This document shows positions 1 to 12,300 of a DNA stretch of 64,000 nucleotides, in pieces. Position numbers and translations under genes: made by a program. The stretch comes from Cerioporus squamosus (taxonomy: Eukaryota; Basidiomycota; Agaricomycetes; Polyporales; Polyporaceae), in NCBI GenBank assembly GCA_022592435.1, contig JABYQS010000001.1:124001-188000 (forward strand), read 5' to 3'. The notes beneath the pieces are model-generated. The model saw nothing but the letters and a program-made list of their open reading frames with translations. It was not told the DNA's origin and did not search any database. The number at the start of each line of letters is the position of its first letter. Within the stretch, counting starts at the first letter, position 1.

Positions 1-379
1 GGATCGCATGGACAATGCGGCCTTCGCCGCACACCTCGCGTCGTCGGGGCGCTACCTCACGTCCCCTACAGAGAGCGCCAAGGTCCACGATATCCTGGTG
101 GATGAGCACAAGCGGACGGCAGTGGTGCACATGAGCTACTTCCTCATGGCGAAGGGGGCGCCGAACGATGAGGTGGTGGAGAACGATTTGATCTGGGTCC
201 TGAGGTTCACAGAGGAACAGGAACAGGATGTTAGCGGGCTCGACGGGGTGCGGATCAAAGAAAGCGTCGAGTTCATCGATGCGAGCGCGAGCGCGAGGTT
301 GGGAACGTTGGTGAGGGCGGCGAATGGTGGCCAGGAGGTGGATAGCGACGTGAGGGGAGGGATCACGCTGAAGGAATAG
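1..379 (+). CDS. SnoaL/NTF2-like domain protein, 3' end only
   Basis: The left edge cuts this gene: the reading frame is open from the start of the window and stops at 377-379. The methionine at 8 is probably internal. The visible ~123 residues contain alternating strand-like stretches (VVHMSYFLMAKG, LIWVLRFTEEQE, VRIKESVEFIDASAS) as in small alpha+beta cone folds of the SnoaL/NTF2 kind seen in many uncharacterised fungal proteins. No catalytic residues can be assigned and no signal or membrane segment is visible. No intron is needed in this part. It is followed by a short intergenic gap and the ABC transporter on the same strand. The family call rests on pattern recognition only; the reality of the ORF is more certain than the fold. 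Confidence 0.55.
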   Translation, partial: DRMDNAAFAAHLASSGRYLTSPTESAKVHDILVDEHKRTAVVHMSYFLMAKGAPNDEVVENDLIWVLRFTEEQEQDVSGLDGVRIKESVEFIDASASARLGTLVRAANGGQEVDSDVRGGITLKE

Positions 380-721
380 GTTAGGTGCGCGACTGGTACC
401 TGGTCTTACAGTCGAACGATGCAGGATGTACAGCAGAGCCAAAGGATGTTAACAGACTTGAAGCAGTCGCAGCAGTCATTTGCGAGAACACCGACAGCTA
501 AAGGGCTCTCAGCTGGCACCATGGCCGAACGGGGCGGAGAAGAGGATTAGCCGCGCAATCAAGATCATACCCCGCGTCGCGTATGGCGCTCTATCACATG
601 CATGCGGACCTTGTCTCGCTCTGACGCACAACCCATCCTCTCCTCCTCCTCGACCTCCTCGTTCGACCAGGCATTCTGGCGTCTCTCAACGAGCTACTCT
701 GCTTCATACGACGCGTAGCTG
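380..721. other. Intergenic region upstream of the ABC transporter gene
   Basis: About 340 bases between the stop of the SnoaL-like gene and the ATG at 722. A pyrimidine-rich stretch (ctcctcctcctcgacctcctcg, 639-660) sits just before the start codon and is typical of fungal core promoters. The open frame at 480-722 has no protein-like character. Confidence 0.5.
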
Positions 722-3622
722 ATGGCAATACAGTCTACGCTTCGGCCCTCGCAGGAGCGCATCGCGCAGCTCGTTAACGCCTACGCGCAACACCGCCCTC
801 TAGTCCAGCGTGCCCTCACCGCTGGATTCGTAGTCTATGTCATCTCGACCACATTCAGAGGCCTCTCCGCCAGGCCGGCCGCATCCTCACTGAAACGGAA
901 GGGCAAGGGGAAAGATGGGGAGAGCTCGAGTAAACCCAGGGTTGCGGTGCGTCAAGGCTTGTCTTCACTTGCAACCGCGGTCTGATACTGGACACCGTTC
1001 CCCGTGCATCTCGTGTAGGTCGATGCTACGTTCTACCAGAGGCTGTCGCGCATACTCCGCATTGTGATCCCCAGCCTGCGCTCGAAGGAGGCTATGCTGC
1101 TGTTCATGCACTCCAGCCTCCTCATCTTCCGCACGGTCATCTCCTTATACGTCGCCGCGCTGGATGGAAAGTAAGCTCACCGACGTAACAGCCAGTTGAT
1201 ATTGTACTCAACCCTCCTCTCTGTGTGCTAGGATTGTCGCATCTCTCGTACGCGCACAGCCCGTCCCTTTCTTGCTGAATATCCTCCGATGGCTACTCGT
1301 CGCTATCCCCGCGACATGGACAAACAGCTGGCTCAGCTATGTCCAGAATAAGCTCGCGTTGGCGTACCGGACACGCTTGACCCAGGAGGTCATGAAGCAA
1401 TACCTGGGCGACGAGAAGGACCCGAGCGATGTCAAGGTTTTCTACAAGCTAGGTGAGCGTCCCGAACTCATCACTGTCGTTCAGGCGTCGCTGATGGCCC
1501 ATAGCAAACCTGGACGACAGGATAAAAAACCCTGACCAGTGAGTCTACCTGAGTGAATACATCACGACGCGCTCATCTCCCGAGTCAGAATGATTACCCA
1601 CGACATCCAGCGGTTCTCAACTCACCTGGCTGCGATTTATGCCAACATCGCCAAGCCGGTGCTTGACGTCATCTTGTACAACTATCAACTCTCGCAGAAT
1701 GTCGGGGCAGAAGGTCTGGTTCTCCTGACTGTCCTGGTGCAAGCTTCTGCGGCACTTCGTGAGTAGGGTCGTATTCACATTCACCACTGGTCCTTGACAT
1801 GCACGATCGCAGTGAGGGCCCTCACGCCTCCGTTTGGCCAGTACACTGCGCTCTCCGCCCAGCTATCAGGCAATTTCCGCCATACACATTCGCGGCTGGC
1901 GGAGTTTGCGGAAGAGATCGCGTTCTTCGGCGGGGAGGAGACCGAGAAGATGCTAGTAGAGCGTGAGTACGCGGGACTGGTGAAGCACGAGAACCACGTA
2001 CTTCGGAGAAGATGGTGGCACGGCTGCGTGGAGGAAGGTATCGTCAAGTGGCTATGGGGAAGCTTCGGAGTAAGTACTCAATAACTCTCAGTAGCATAAG
2101 GTGGGAACTGAATCTCTTCGTAGCTATGCATATGCGCTATTCCTGTGTTCTTCAAGCTTCCCGGCGTCGCGGCTCTTGACCTGGGAGGGCGTACGGAGGG
2201 TTTCGTGACCAACCGACGCCTTCTGTTGTCCTCATCAGGTACGGATTACTCTCTCTAAGTGCGACGTCGCTAATTTTACGTCGGTATAGATGCCTTCGGC
2301 CGTGTTATGTATTCCTACAAGGATCTGCAGGAACTCGCGGGTTACACCACTCGTGTAGCACTCCTACTGGAAACCATGGAGGACGTCAAGAAGGGCAAGT
2401 TCGAGAAGGCCCTCGTTAGCAGCGCAAGCGTCGAGGAGAACGCCAAGAGTGAGTCCTTTCCGGTCCCGGTCCCTGTGCATAGCTCATGCTGCGTGTCGTT
2501 CATGTAGTCCTGAAGGGTCGCGGTGTTGTGTATGAGTCCGAGGAGATTGAGTTCGAGAACGTCCCAATCGTAACGCCGAATGGCGACATTCTCGTTCGCA
2601 GCCTCAGCTTCTATGTCAAGCCTGGAGTGAGTCCACCCTCCTCGTTCGTGCAAGTCACCGGCACTGACCATGTTCCTTCCGGATAGCAACACCTACTCAT
2701 CGTCGGGCCGAACGGCTGCGGCAAGTCGTCGCTCTTCCGCATCCTGGGTGGTCTCTGGCCCGTGTACGGCGGCATCGTGCGCAAGCCTCCAGCAGACCAG
2801 TTCATCCTCATTCCCCAGCGCCCGTACCTCTCGCTGGGCACGCTTCGCGATCAGGTCATCTACCCCCATAGCAAGGACGACATGGAACGGAGTGCGTTGT
2901 TACATGCTTTACATCTAGGTTGCATGCTGATGCTTGGTCCGGCGTACAGGAGGTATCACGGACAACGACCTGCTTGAGATCCTCGCGGTTGTCCAGATGG
3001 AGCACATCGTCGAGCGCGAGGGCGGCTGGGATGCAGCACGCGAGTGGCGCGAGGCGTTGAGCGGGGGCGACCAGCAGAAGATTGCTTGGGCCAGGTTGTT
3101 TTACCACAAGCCGAAGGTACGGTCCGCTCACCATTCGAGGGGTTCTCTGCTCGTTCTCAAATGCATGCGTGTGTGCAGTACGCCGTCCTGGACGAAGCGA
3201 CTTCGCTCGTGCCCCCAGACATGGAGGGCATGATGATGGAGCACGCGACGCGTCTGGGCATCACGCTGCTGACGGTCTCGCACCGTCCGTCGCTGTGGAA
3301 GTACCACTCGATGATCCTGCAGTACGACGGGCAGGGTGGGTACGTCTTGTGAGTGCCGATTCCCTTCCTCGGCCTGTGCGTTCCCACTTACCGTGAACCA
3401 TGACGCGATGGCAGCACGAAGCTGGATGCGGAGAAGCGGCTGGCGTTGCAGCAGGAGAAGGAGGCGCTGGATTTGAAGCTGCTCGAGGTGTAAGTCCCAG
3501 TTTCGTTCCGTTACGTTTGTCGGTACGGAAGAGGACTCATCATCCATGGGAATTCTAGGCCGAAGATGAAGGCAAGGCTTGCCGAGCTGCAGGAGATCGC
3601 GGCCGAGCGGACTCGGGTTTAG
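722..3622 (+). CDS. Peroxisomal ABC half-transporter, subfamily D (PXA1/PXA2/ALDP-like)
   Basis: Probable peroxisomal-membrane half-transporter that imports long-chain fatty acids or their CoA esters for beta-oxidation; ABCD proteins act as dimers. The model has about a dozen exons. The N-terminal half is an ABCD membrane domain (e.g. [35 protein letters not shown], and the EAA-like [13 protein letters not shown]). The C-terminal half is an ATPase domain: Walker [10 protein letters not shown] near 2710, the ABCD hallmark [15 protein letters not shown] near 2830, signature LSGGDQQ near 3060, Walker [10 protein letters not shown] near 3190, and switch His in [13 protein letters not shown] basic, likely coiled tail ([15 protein letters not shown]) follows and the stop is 3620-3622. 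The start at 722 gives a hydrophobic first segment and no upstream in-frame ATG. Family certainty is high; PXA1 versus PXA2 cannot be decided here. Confidence 0.93.
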
Positions 3623-4879
3623 AGCGTACTTATACCTCGCTCTGTCGCTGTGTGCGCAGTTTGTCTGCGCCGTGCGGAGGATATGTCCGCATGTCATGTA
3701 ACGGACGGACACTTGTACTTATTATGGATCTGGATGTACATCATCACCATTTCGAAGCTTTGTGGAGTTAGTGGGACACACAACCGGCATCCAAGCAGGA
3801 TTACAAGGGGTTCCCAGTTACATGAGACGCATGTGAGGCATCCGAGCATTCCTTCTTGTACGTCCAGGATCTGAAGCACTTGGATGACTTGATGGATGGA
3901 GAACAGGACTACAGATGACGACGGTCACATCAGACATGGGTATCGAACGGACAAACTTCGCAGAAGAACTACAATACAGGTGCATCTTCGAGTCACCAAG
4001 GCTTGCAATCTTCTATAGTAAATCATCTCGAACAGATTAGGAAAGTGCACTTTCCAGAGATGGTAAGTTAGCGTATTGAGCGGCACATGCTGCTCTCTTT
4101 CGTGCAATTCTGCAATGTCATGGAAGTATAACTCCCTCTCTACCGTCTGCAAGCGTTGTGGAGGTAGTTCAAGAGGTCGGCAAGCCACAGCCATCAAATC
4201 GGAGAGAGCGCCCGCCAGCGCTTGCATCGTGGGGTTCGTTCCCGAAAGCCAACATATAAGCGGACTTCTAAGACCCTTCAGCGGAGTTACACAGTCCATT
4301 AGGCGGCATGATCTCCGCTGACAAGGGACGATAGCGATCGACGCTGACTTTCCATCAAGTTCAAGCTCGCACTCGCTGCAATCAATGCAAACATTTGAGA
4401 CGGCGGTGCACGAGGGGGGGCGCAGGCCCCCCGAGTGCGCCGGGGTCATGGATAAGTAGCTCAGACCAAGCTCAGACTCATGCACCTTGGCTTTTCCGTG
4501 ACAAGGGCACGGGTAGACGCTAGCTCGACTCTATGGACGATCCTCAGACCGCCGCTGCCCAAATTGCCGCAAGAAGCACCGGTGCACCGAAGACGTCATC
4601 GGAGGTCATCGGGTGCGTGCGATTGGACGGGAGTCGGCGAATCGGAAGGGACCGGAGACCACAGGACGATCCAAATTTTCACGTAATCATGCTCCAGTCG
4701 GCACCTGATTGGACCCTCCACCGCCACCACAGCAGAGCGGGATCCCGCGCTCGTGTGCGCTCGCATCTCTCCTCAAGACTACTCCTCGCAAGACCTACCT
4801 TAATTCTGTCTAGACCCACTCCTCCCTGCACTCGCCCTTAGACCTCGACAAAGAACACATTAGACCCACGAACACCATC
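3623..4879. other. Gene-free region between PXA-like and UPS2-like genes
   Basis: About 1.25 kb. It holds the 3' flank of the transporter and the promoter of the PRELI gene, with CT-rich sequence near 4770-4850. A 186-codon open frame on the minus strand (3925-4485) has no recognisable domain and biased composition, so I do not call it a gene. Nothing else seen. Confidence 0.5.
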
Positions 4880-5609
4880 ATGCACTACTTCTCCCAGCTC
4901 TTCAACTACGAGTAAGTCCTTGTCTCTGCATGCATGGCTGTGGGAGAGGTTGCTGATCAGAATGACTCTCCTCCTGCTGCTCGTCTGCCCTCCCGCTACC
5001 CCGCATTCCCCGCATACTTCGCACATCTGCAGCCATCCATGGTCGCACGTCGTCATCGGCATGTGGCACAAGTACCCAAACCCACACTGCAGCCATGTGA
5101 TGAGCATCGACGTCGTTGACCGCTCCATCGACCCCCAGACGGGTGTCATCCGGACGGAGCGGATACTGGGGTGCAAGCAGAAGGCACCAGTATGGATAGT
5201 CAAGGTGAGCCCACCCTCTGCGTCCGTCGCACGACGCATGGAAGAAGCCGGCGTCGCTGACATTGCCTCATAGCTGTTCGGCGGCTCTGAAGACGCCTTC
5301 GTCCGGGAGGTGTCCTTCGTCGACCCGGCGACGCAGACGGCGACGATCACGTCCGTGAACCTCTCCCTCTCCCAATTCGCGACATGCTACGAGAGCATAC
5401 GCTACTCCCCCTCGCCTGACGGCAAGACGACGTTCAAGCAGACGGCCGAGATCCAGGCGCGGGTGGCACTATGGCAGAGCGCGGCGAACAAGCTCGAAAA
5501 CTGGCTAGTACAGCGATTCGAGCAGAACGCACATTTGGGCAAGCTCGGGTTCTCGGACGTTCTCCGCCAGCTGTGGGAGGCGCGGGATCAGCAGCAATCC
5601 GCGCAGTGA
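4880..5609 (+). CDS. UPS2: UPS2/PRELI-MSF1 family mitochondrial lipid-transfer protein
   Basis: Predicted intermembrane-space protein that, with a small Mdm35/TRIAP1 partner, shuttles phospholipid between mitochondrial membranes; yeast Ups2 moves phosphatidylserine. Three exons, 4880-4911, 5033-5204 and 5274-5609, join in frame to 179 residues, the usual size of a bare PRELI/MSF1 domain. Family marks: N-terminal DHPWSHV, KYPNPHCSHVMSIDVVDR, TERILGCKQKAPVWIVKLFGG (the Ups2-type strand with Gly-Gly), the NLSLSQF strand, and C-terminal ENWLVQRFEQNAHLGK. The Gly-Gly after the tryptophan strand and the CYESIRYSP segment resemble Ups2/PRELID3 rather than Ups1. The start codon is followed directly by the conserved F-N-Y-D/H-P-W beginning. 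A UPS1-type paralogue lies 25 kb downstream on the same strand. Confidence 0.92.
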
Positions 5610-6373
5610 CTGTGAGTACGAGGGCGTGGGCTACGTGCTCGCCTTCGTGCTTTTTGTCACACGTACGTGTGGTTTCCTTCCCTTTCGTTTACTTCGGGTG
5701 GATGGAGACCGTGCACCATCCCTGCATTGCGGCTCTAGACGGGTTAGAGGACGTTGTTCCCAGTAGACTCAGCAAAATGCGTCCGGCGGGACGCAAAACT
5801 CATGATATTACGATACGCTCATTGTACTCTACCCCCCGCATACCTTCATGATCTCCCCCACCCCTCCCATGTCCTCACGAGCTCCCTTAGATACCTCGCT
5901 TGTGTCGAACATCTCTCGATCTCTCCACCCTACCACCATCTTACCTTCCTCCTACCCCATCCTTAGTCGCATTGCTTTGAGTAGTGCTGTGTCTCCGATT
6001 TGTGATATATCCGTTTCCCAGACTCGCTGAGCCCGTGTGCGTGAGCTGTCCTCTCGGCATCCCGGTGAGAATGTAATGGCACAAGGTCTCAAGATCTCAA
6101 GACCAAAGCTCCGGAAAGCGGTCATGCCGGCCAATGCCGAGCGATCCAAATCAGGCAGGCGACCGCCTTGGTGCGCCGTGGCGTAATCGCAAAACGCGTC
6201 GCTCATCGTTCTCCTCGTCCTCATCGTCTTCCTCTCTTGCTCACCTGAATATCGCCAGCTCAGCAACAGTAGCTCCAGCCCGGGCTGATTGGTGAAGCGT
6301 TTCGAAGAGCGACACTGCACCGACGGCCAGAAGCTTAGGAACCAGCTTTCTAGGGGGACTCCCCTGAGGAGAT
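5610..6373. other. Intergenic region between UPS2-like and TFC3-like genes
   Basis: About 760 bases of 3' flank and promoter. The overlapping open frames on both strands (e.g. minus 5952-6506, which runs into exon 1 of the TFIIIC gene) lack any domain and look like chance frames in GC-rich DNA. Nothing else seen. Confidence 0.5.
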
Positions 6374-9300
6374 ATGGACGAGCTTGTCCGCCACTGCCTG
6401 CGCGAACTGTCGTTCGACGGCGACTTGGGTGAGTCGCCGCGTTTTTCTTCGCAATGCATGTGATCGCGGTGTTCGAAGCGAGGCGCGTTCCTCCGGGTCG
6501 CGACACGCTTGTCGGCGGGTTCGAACCCCCAGGAGGGACCGTATCTTTGTGTCATTTCTTACAAGGTTGCGATTTCTGACGACGATGGTGTCGTCTTTCC
6601 TTGCGGGTTGCTAGTGTTCATCGAGAGAATCTGGGATGACGGGATATTACACTGGCGTCCGTCCTCGAGAGCTACGAGTTTGGGCCTTGACTGCCAGATG
6701 TCATCGGCGCAAGCCTGTGAGACTCCAGATGAGTGGGCAGAGTGGGGAGCCTTCGTGCAGCGAGCAAAGCCTCCTCTTGCGAAGCCCTGAGCTCCCTGAT
6801 GAGAGCTTCCTTGGTGGCGAGGGCTGATGCGAGATAACCTTCCCATTATCAAGTCAACTCGTATCGGGGTGTTCTAACTGGTATTTCACAGGTTGCGATG
6901 TCTCGCGCTTACGGGACTTCATCACCGAATTCTACTCGCACCCGTCGTCGAGCCAGGTCCACGGACAAACAGTCGACGACGCCTTCTGTGCATTCGTCTG
7001 GTCCGTGATCGTCCAGCAGCCCGGGGTACGCGTCGGGATAATACCGGCTGGCGGGTCAACGGAGGTGTACATAGCGCCGCAAGCGAGCGCCATCCGGAAA
7101 GCCAAAGCGAAGGGCGAGGAGGCCGTTGACGAGCCAGCGCCTGCGACCAGTCTGGATATCATCGACGACGCTGCCGTGAGGCCGCTCCACGAACTTAGGG
7201 AGCAGTATGGCGACCAGCTTAGAATTGCTGTCGACCCGGAGACGACTTTCGCTGCGCTCACAGGCTCACATATCCGGGTAAGCTGGCTGAGGGTAGTGGA
7301 CGAGTGAACATTATTGACGACTCCTGGGCGCATGCAGCCATCGAAGTTAACACCCATGATATACATGGCTCTGCAAATTGTCACCAGGGGTCGGGAACGT
7401 GGTGTTAGTGTACTTGATCTGGGCAAGAAGTCCGGGTACGACCAGAAGACGTGCTTCTACATCATCAAACAGCTTGTCGAGCTCGGTCTTGTGTACGTGA
7501 GAGTGATTGCATGTTACCGGTGTTTGCTAATCCTCACCCATCTGCAGTCTGAAGCTTCGCCAGCCCGGTGTTAGCACCAATATATGCGTGCACAAGTATT
7601 TCTACGAGCGCAGTCCAATATGGCAGCAAGTAGTCGCGGAAGAGAAGAAGGCGGTCTCGGAAGAGCAAGCCAAGGACGGCGAGGGCGACTCGGACGAAGA
7701 CATCGACGAGGAGGAGACGAAGCCATTCGCACCAGTCCATTTTGACCCGATCGATGCACGCCACCTCTCGAGCATGCCAGTCCTGCGGTCGCGGCTGACG
7801 AAGTTGCTCAAGAACTGTCCGCATAACATGCACACATCCAACAACCTGATGATCAAGATTGTGAGTACTGCCCTTGTGCCGAATGCGAGAGGGCTGTCTA
7901 ACGGCAATGGACCTACAGGGCTTCGTGAACCCCACGCGAACTGATCGCAGGTTCTTTCGCACGCGTCTCCGTGAGCTCATGGACCAAGGGTTCATTGAGA
8001 AGGTGTACGTCCCGCATCGAGATCAGAAGCGTTTCCCCCACAAGAAGATTCCCTGTATCCGCTTGATAGCAGACGATGCAGGCTTCGAGGTCCAGGGAGA
8101 GGTGGTTCCTGCAGAGGAAGATGAAATCGAAGGTTCGACAAGGAGTTCCTTTGTCGACATAGACACTGACTCCCGTGTAGATATGGAGGAAGAAGACTAC
8201 ACAGGTCTCAAGATCAATGTGTCTCTCCACAGGCAGATGATCGACTGCCTGACCGAAGCTGGTACCAAGGGGATGACGCTGAACGAGCTTTCCGCCGCGC
8301 TCGGGGACTTTGACAAGCGCACGATCGACCTCCTCCTGAACCGCCTCGAGAAGGACCCTCCCCCGGCGCACCTCGCCGACCTCGGCATCGCGCAGCTCGC
8401 AGAGACGCACGGGCGCGAACGTCGGTACAAGTACTACACCGTCGCACACTATCTCATCGTTGCGGAGAAGGAGCAGGTGGAGGACCGGAAGTACCGCGAT
8501 GTCGACATGTCCGCCGTTGGAGGGTTCTGCCCTGTTGGAGCGGATGCATTCTATGAGACTGAAGAACAGCTCGTGCAGCACATCCGCCTAAGCACAGGCA
8601 AGGAGGGCGCCGTGCCGAAGGGCAAGGGGAAGAAGCGCGTTAACCCCGTTCTACCGGACGGCTCGGTCAAGAAGGGACGTCCGAGGAAGACGGTGCAGCC
8701 CGGGGGTGAAGAGGGAGCTGCTTCCGCAACCCCTGCGAAGAAGGGGAGGAAGCGGAAGCGCGAGGAGGCAGAAGGTGGCGAGGGAGGCGGGGTCGATGCT
8801 GCGGCCTCTGGCGAGGGCACAGGCGAACCTCCTCCCAAGAAGAAGAGGGCCGTCCCCCGAAGAATAAACCTGCTGAGACCGGCGAAGCGGGCCCGTCCCA
8901 GGCTACGTCCACCGTTCCCCGCAAGAGAGGTCGTCCGCCAAAGCAGCGCCCTGAGGCTGCGGAGGGACAGAGCGAGGGCGTTGCCGGATCCTCGTCTGTC
9001 ATACAGGAGAGTGCCTCGCAAGCTCCTGCTCCGAAGAAGCGCGGTCGCCCCAGGAAGTCGCAGGCTCCCACCAATGCTGTTCCGATTGACTCGACAGGAC
9101 CGACTGCTTCTGCGTCTACCGATGCCGTAGAAGCACCTCCTGCTGCGATTGAGGACGTGCCAATGGGCGAGACGGGAGCCTCCTCACCTTTGTCATCTAT
9201 CCGCGCGACACCTGCGCTCGAGGAATCAGCTGCAGAGAATCCTACGGATGGCAATCAACCAGCTGCTGCGGCCTCCGATGAACCTAGTGTCCCTTCTGCG

Positions 9301-12300
9301 CCGACCGAGGCTCCTCCACTCGGACCCTCAGAGGCAAGTCTCCGGCGGTCTACCAGAACGCCCAAAGTACGACAGCGCGGCGACTCGTTGTCTCCTACCC
9401 GACAAAGTGCAAAGCGAGCACGAGCTTCAACCAGTGCGGTGCAACCTACCCAGCACTCAACACCAGCAGCAGACGAAGTAGACCTGCCTGCTTCTGTAAA
9501 CAGCATGGCGGCAGATGAGGAAACCGTTGTTCCGGCTGAGCCCGTCTCGCCCTCCCCCGATGTCCTCATGCCTCCACCACCCGTGCCATTCTACGCAGAG
9601 GCTCAAGCGAGCATTCCTATCGACCCTGCGTTGCTGCAGTCCGACGATCTCTCATTCTTCTCCCATGTACACTCGCTCATCGCCATGGTTAGCTAATTGC
9701 CCTTGCACGAGATAATTCTTGCTGACGGTGATTCAGACACCCGAACCAGAAGCTGGGCCAAGCACCCCTGCTGACACCTCCAAGAAGAGAGACCGGCCTG
9801 AGACGCCATCCGCAGAGCCAGTGGCAAAGCGGACGAAGTCGAAGGGGAACCTTTCCCAACCGCGTCGCGAGAAGGAGATCCTTCGTCTCTTGGAGGAGGC
9901 TGATGGGATCATGAACACGAGCTCCAAAGAGTTCTATGAGGCGCATGCCGCCCTGGTCGAGAAGCTCAGCAAGGCCGGTGAGCCCACTAGTACCCGTCCT
10001 GGAGCCAAGATCGACAAGCGGACGTTGGATGCGACGATCTCTACCCTCGTGGACAAGGGAAGGATCAAGCTCGTGACGACGGCGGTGCCGACGCTCACGC
10101 AGACCATCCGTCAAGTCCGCGTCATATACCTCCCGGACGTGTCTGCTGACGCATTACAGGCCTACCTCGCCGAGCTTGGGCAGAGCCTGCAGACTCCCTT
10201 CCCTCAATCGAGCTCTACCCCTATGAAGACTTTCGAGCAACCAGTCGCGTATGGGGGAGGGAAGAAGAAGAAAGTGACAGGCCGGCGCCGCCGCACCTCG
10301 AACTTTCAGCAGGTCCAGCACGCCGATGATGAGCCGCAGGAGGCGAAGATCATGGACATGGAGTTACTCTTCCAGCAGGATGACAAAGTGATTCGTGACG
10401 CTCTGCTCTCGGAGAAGAACACCGTGGCCCAGCTGTATGGATACATCGTCGGCAAGGCTGCCAGAGCCCGCGCGTTGCATATGCTGACGGTAGAGCTCTT
10501 TGAAAGGGGTGATGTCTCTCCGCAAGTCGTCTCTCACCAGCACCGTATCGTGCACATCTCCCACTACTTCACCGACATTCCAATTTCTGCCTACTGCGCG
10601 CTCGTAGCCGTCCTCCTGCCCGACGAGGAACTCGGACAGTTGATCCATTCGCCTGAGACGCGCGACACGCCTGTGCAAGCAGTATCCGAGAGTATTCGTG
10701 CTGCTCTCGCCCCTGCACATTCCAAGGCTCGAGCGCGGATCTTGTCGCTCTTGGACCTACTGCGAGTGCTCGGTCTTGTAACCCCTCTGGTTCCCTCTGA
10801 CTCGGAGAACCCCATCTTCACCTGCACACCTGATCCCGAACATCCAGCAAGGTACGATATCGCACCTCAAGGGCCATACACACCCGCTGTCGCTCCCTTG
10901 TATTGGCGATTCAACGACATCGTACCTGTCCAGCTATGGGCGCTTGGGCGGGGCGTCCCTCCTGTATGGAAGATGGCACCTGTCCTGACCAGCGAGCAAG
11001 CTGCAGCGTTCTGGAGCGACCTCGAGAAGGTCAGCACCGATCCGACTTACGCTCAAGCACTTCTAGGAGATGCCCTACCTCCAGGCGGAGATGCGACTGA
11101 GGAAATCACTTTAGCGTTCAAGACGCTTCGCCGCCCGATGTCATGGAGTTCTGTGTATAACTTATCACACTTGCAGACCGAGTATTTGCGCCGCTTTATC
11201 GACCCCAGGACGGGCAACACTCCTTTGCAAGATGTCGAGCATGGGGCAGAGCTGTTGCATCGCTTGGCTTGGGTGGTCAGCGCATCCCCGGAGGTCGTCG
11301 CCCATTGGTTCGAGAAAGCTCAGCAAAAACACCTGCGCGACCTGAAGAAGAAGCTCGCCGAGAATGACAAGGGAAAGAAGAGGGCCGGGCGCAATGAGGA
11401 GGCGGGTGCCGTGCTCGCCCGTCGTGCCGCAGAGGCAAAGGAACAACGCGAGCGAGACTGGGAAGCCATGGTCGCTCGACTACATCCTGACGAGCTCCGC
11501 GAGTCTGCTGCTCAGCGCGTTCATCGGCTCAAGGTGAAGTTCATGCAGGGGTCAAGCAAGGCAAGCGAGAAGTGGGAGGCGAGAATCCTTGAGGCGATTC
11601 AGGAAGCGGACATGGTCGCGGACAAGCTGCTGTCGACGGCACGCCCGCCGCTTTTCCCGCCGGTCCCTGTCGCGAAACCTGCGTTGCCCATACCGGTGGC
11701 TTCGAGTATCCAGGAGAAGGACGTCGACGAGCTTATCGCGTCTCAGGGCCCTCGCGTGCCCAAGGACGCGCGCACGACAACGCGTACGAAGAAGGGCAAA
11801 GGAAAAGACACGGGTAAGCCGACCATATAATTTCCTCAGAATGACTTGGCGTTGACTATACGTAGGCGATGGAGACGTGAAGACACCTCGCCGACATCGC
11901 TTCCTCTGGAGCCGCGACTATGACGAACTGGCACGGGACGCATCCGTGATCATCAAGGCCCGCTGCCGTGGCACAACGCGTCTCGACTGGGGTGCCATGG
12001 AGCAGATTTTCCCTGCAGTTCCTCGGAACTCTGTGAGGCAACGACTCGTTCATCTCAGGGAGGTCCCGGGGACAGAGACGTACCTGGCGCGGCTTGAGGA
12101 CAAGTGGTACGACCTGTGGGTGCAACACCGGGGCACAGATGACCTGCCCGATCCGGACCCGGAGAGTGCGACGAATTTCGACCTTGCGACGCACGTCAAG
12201 TTCCTCCGGAAACACATCGACAAGAATGCGATGTGCGTTCCCTCTCACCTCCGTCTTTGTGCACGCTGACGTTTCCGTCAACAGACGTGTGGGATTCGTC

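Noticed and set aside
3925..4485. 186-codon open frame on the minus strand
   Set aside because: No domain, biased composition and no intron signals; frames of this length occur by chance in GC-rich DNA between two convincing plus-strand genes.
6440..6540. Possible tRNA gene around the GGTTCGAACCC site
   Set aside because: The T-stem does not pair over five bases, and no acceptor, D or anticodon stems can be drawn at tRNA spacing.
7874..9130. Separate gene ending at 9130 inside the TFIIIC locus
   Set aside because: Its last ~90 codons are the out-of-frame reading after the one-base break; the conserved linker and all later exons continue in the next frame.
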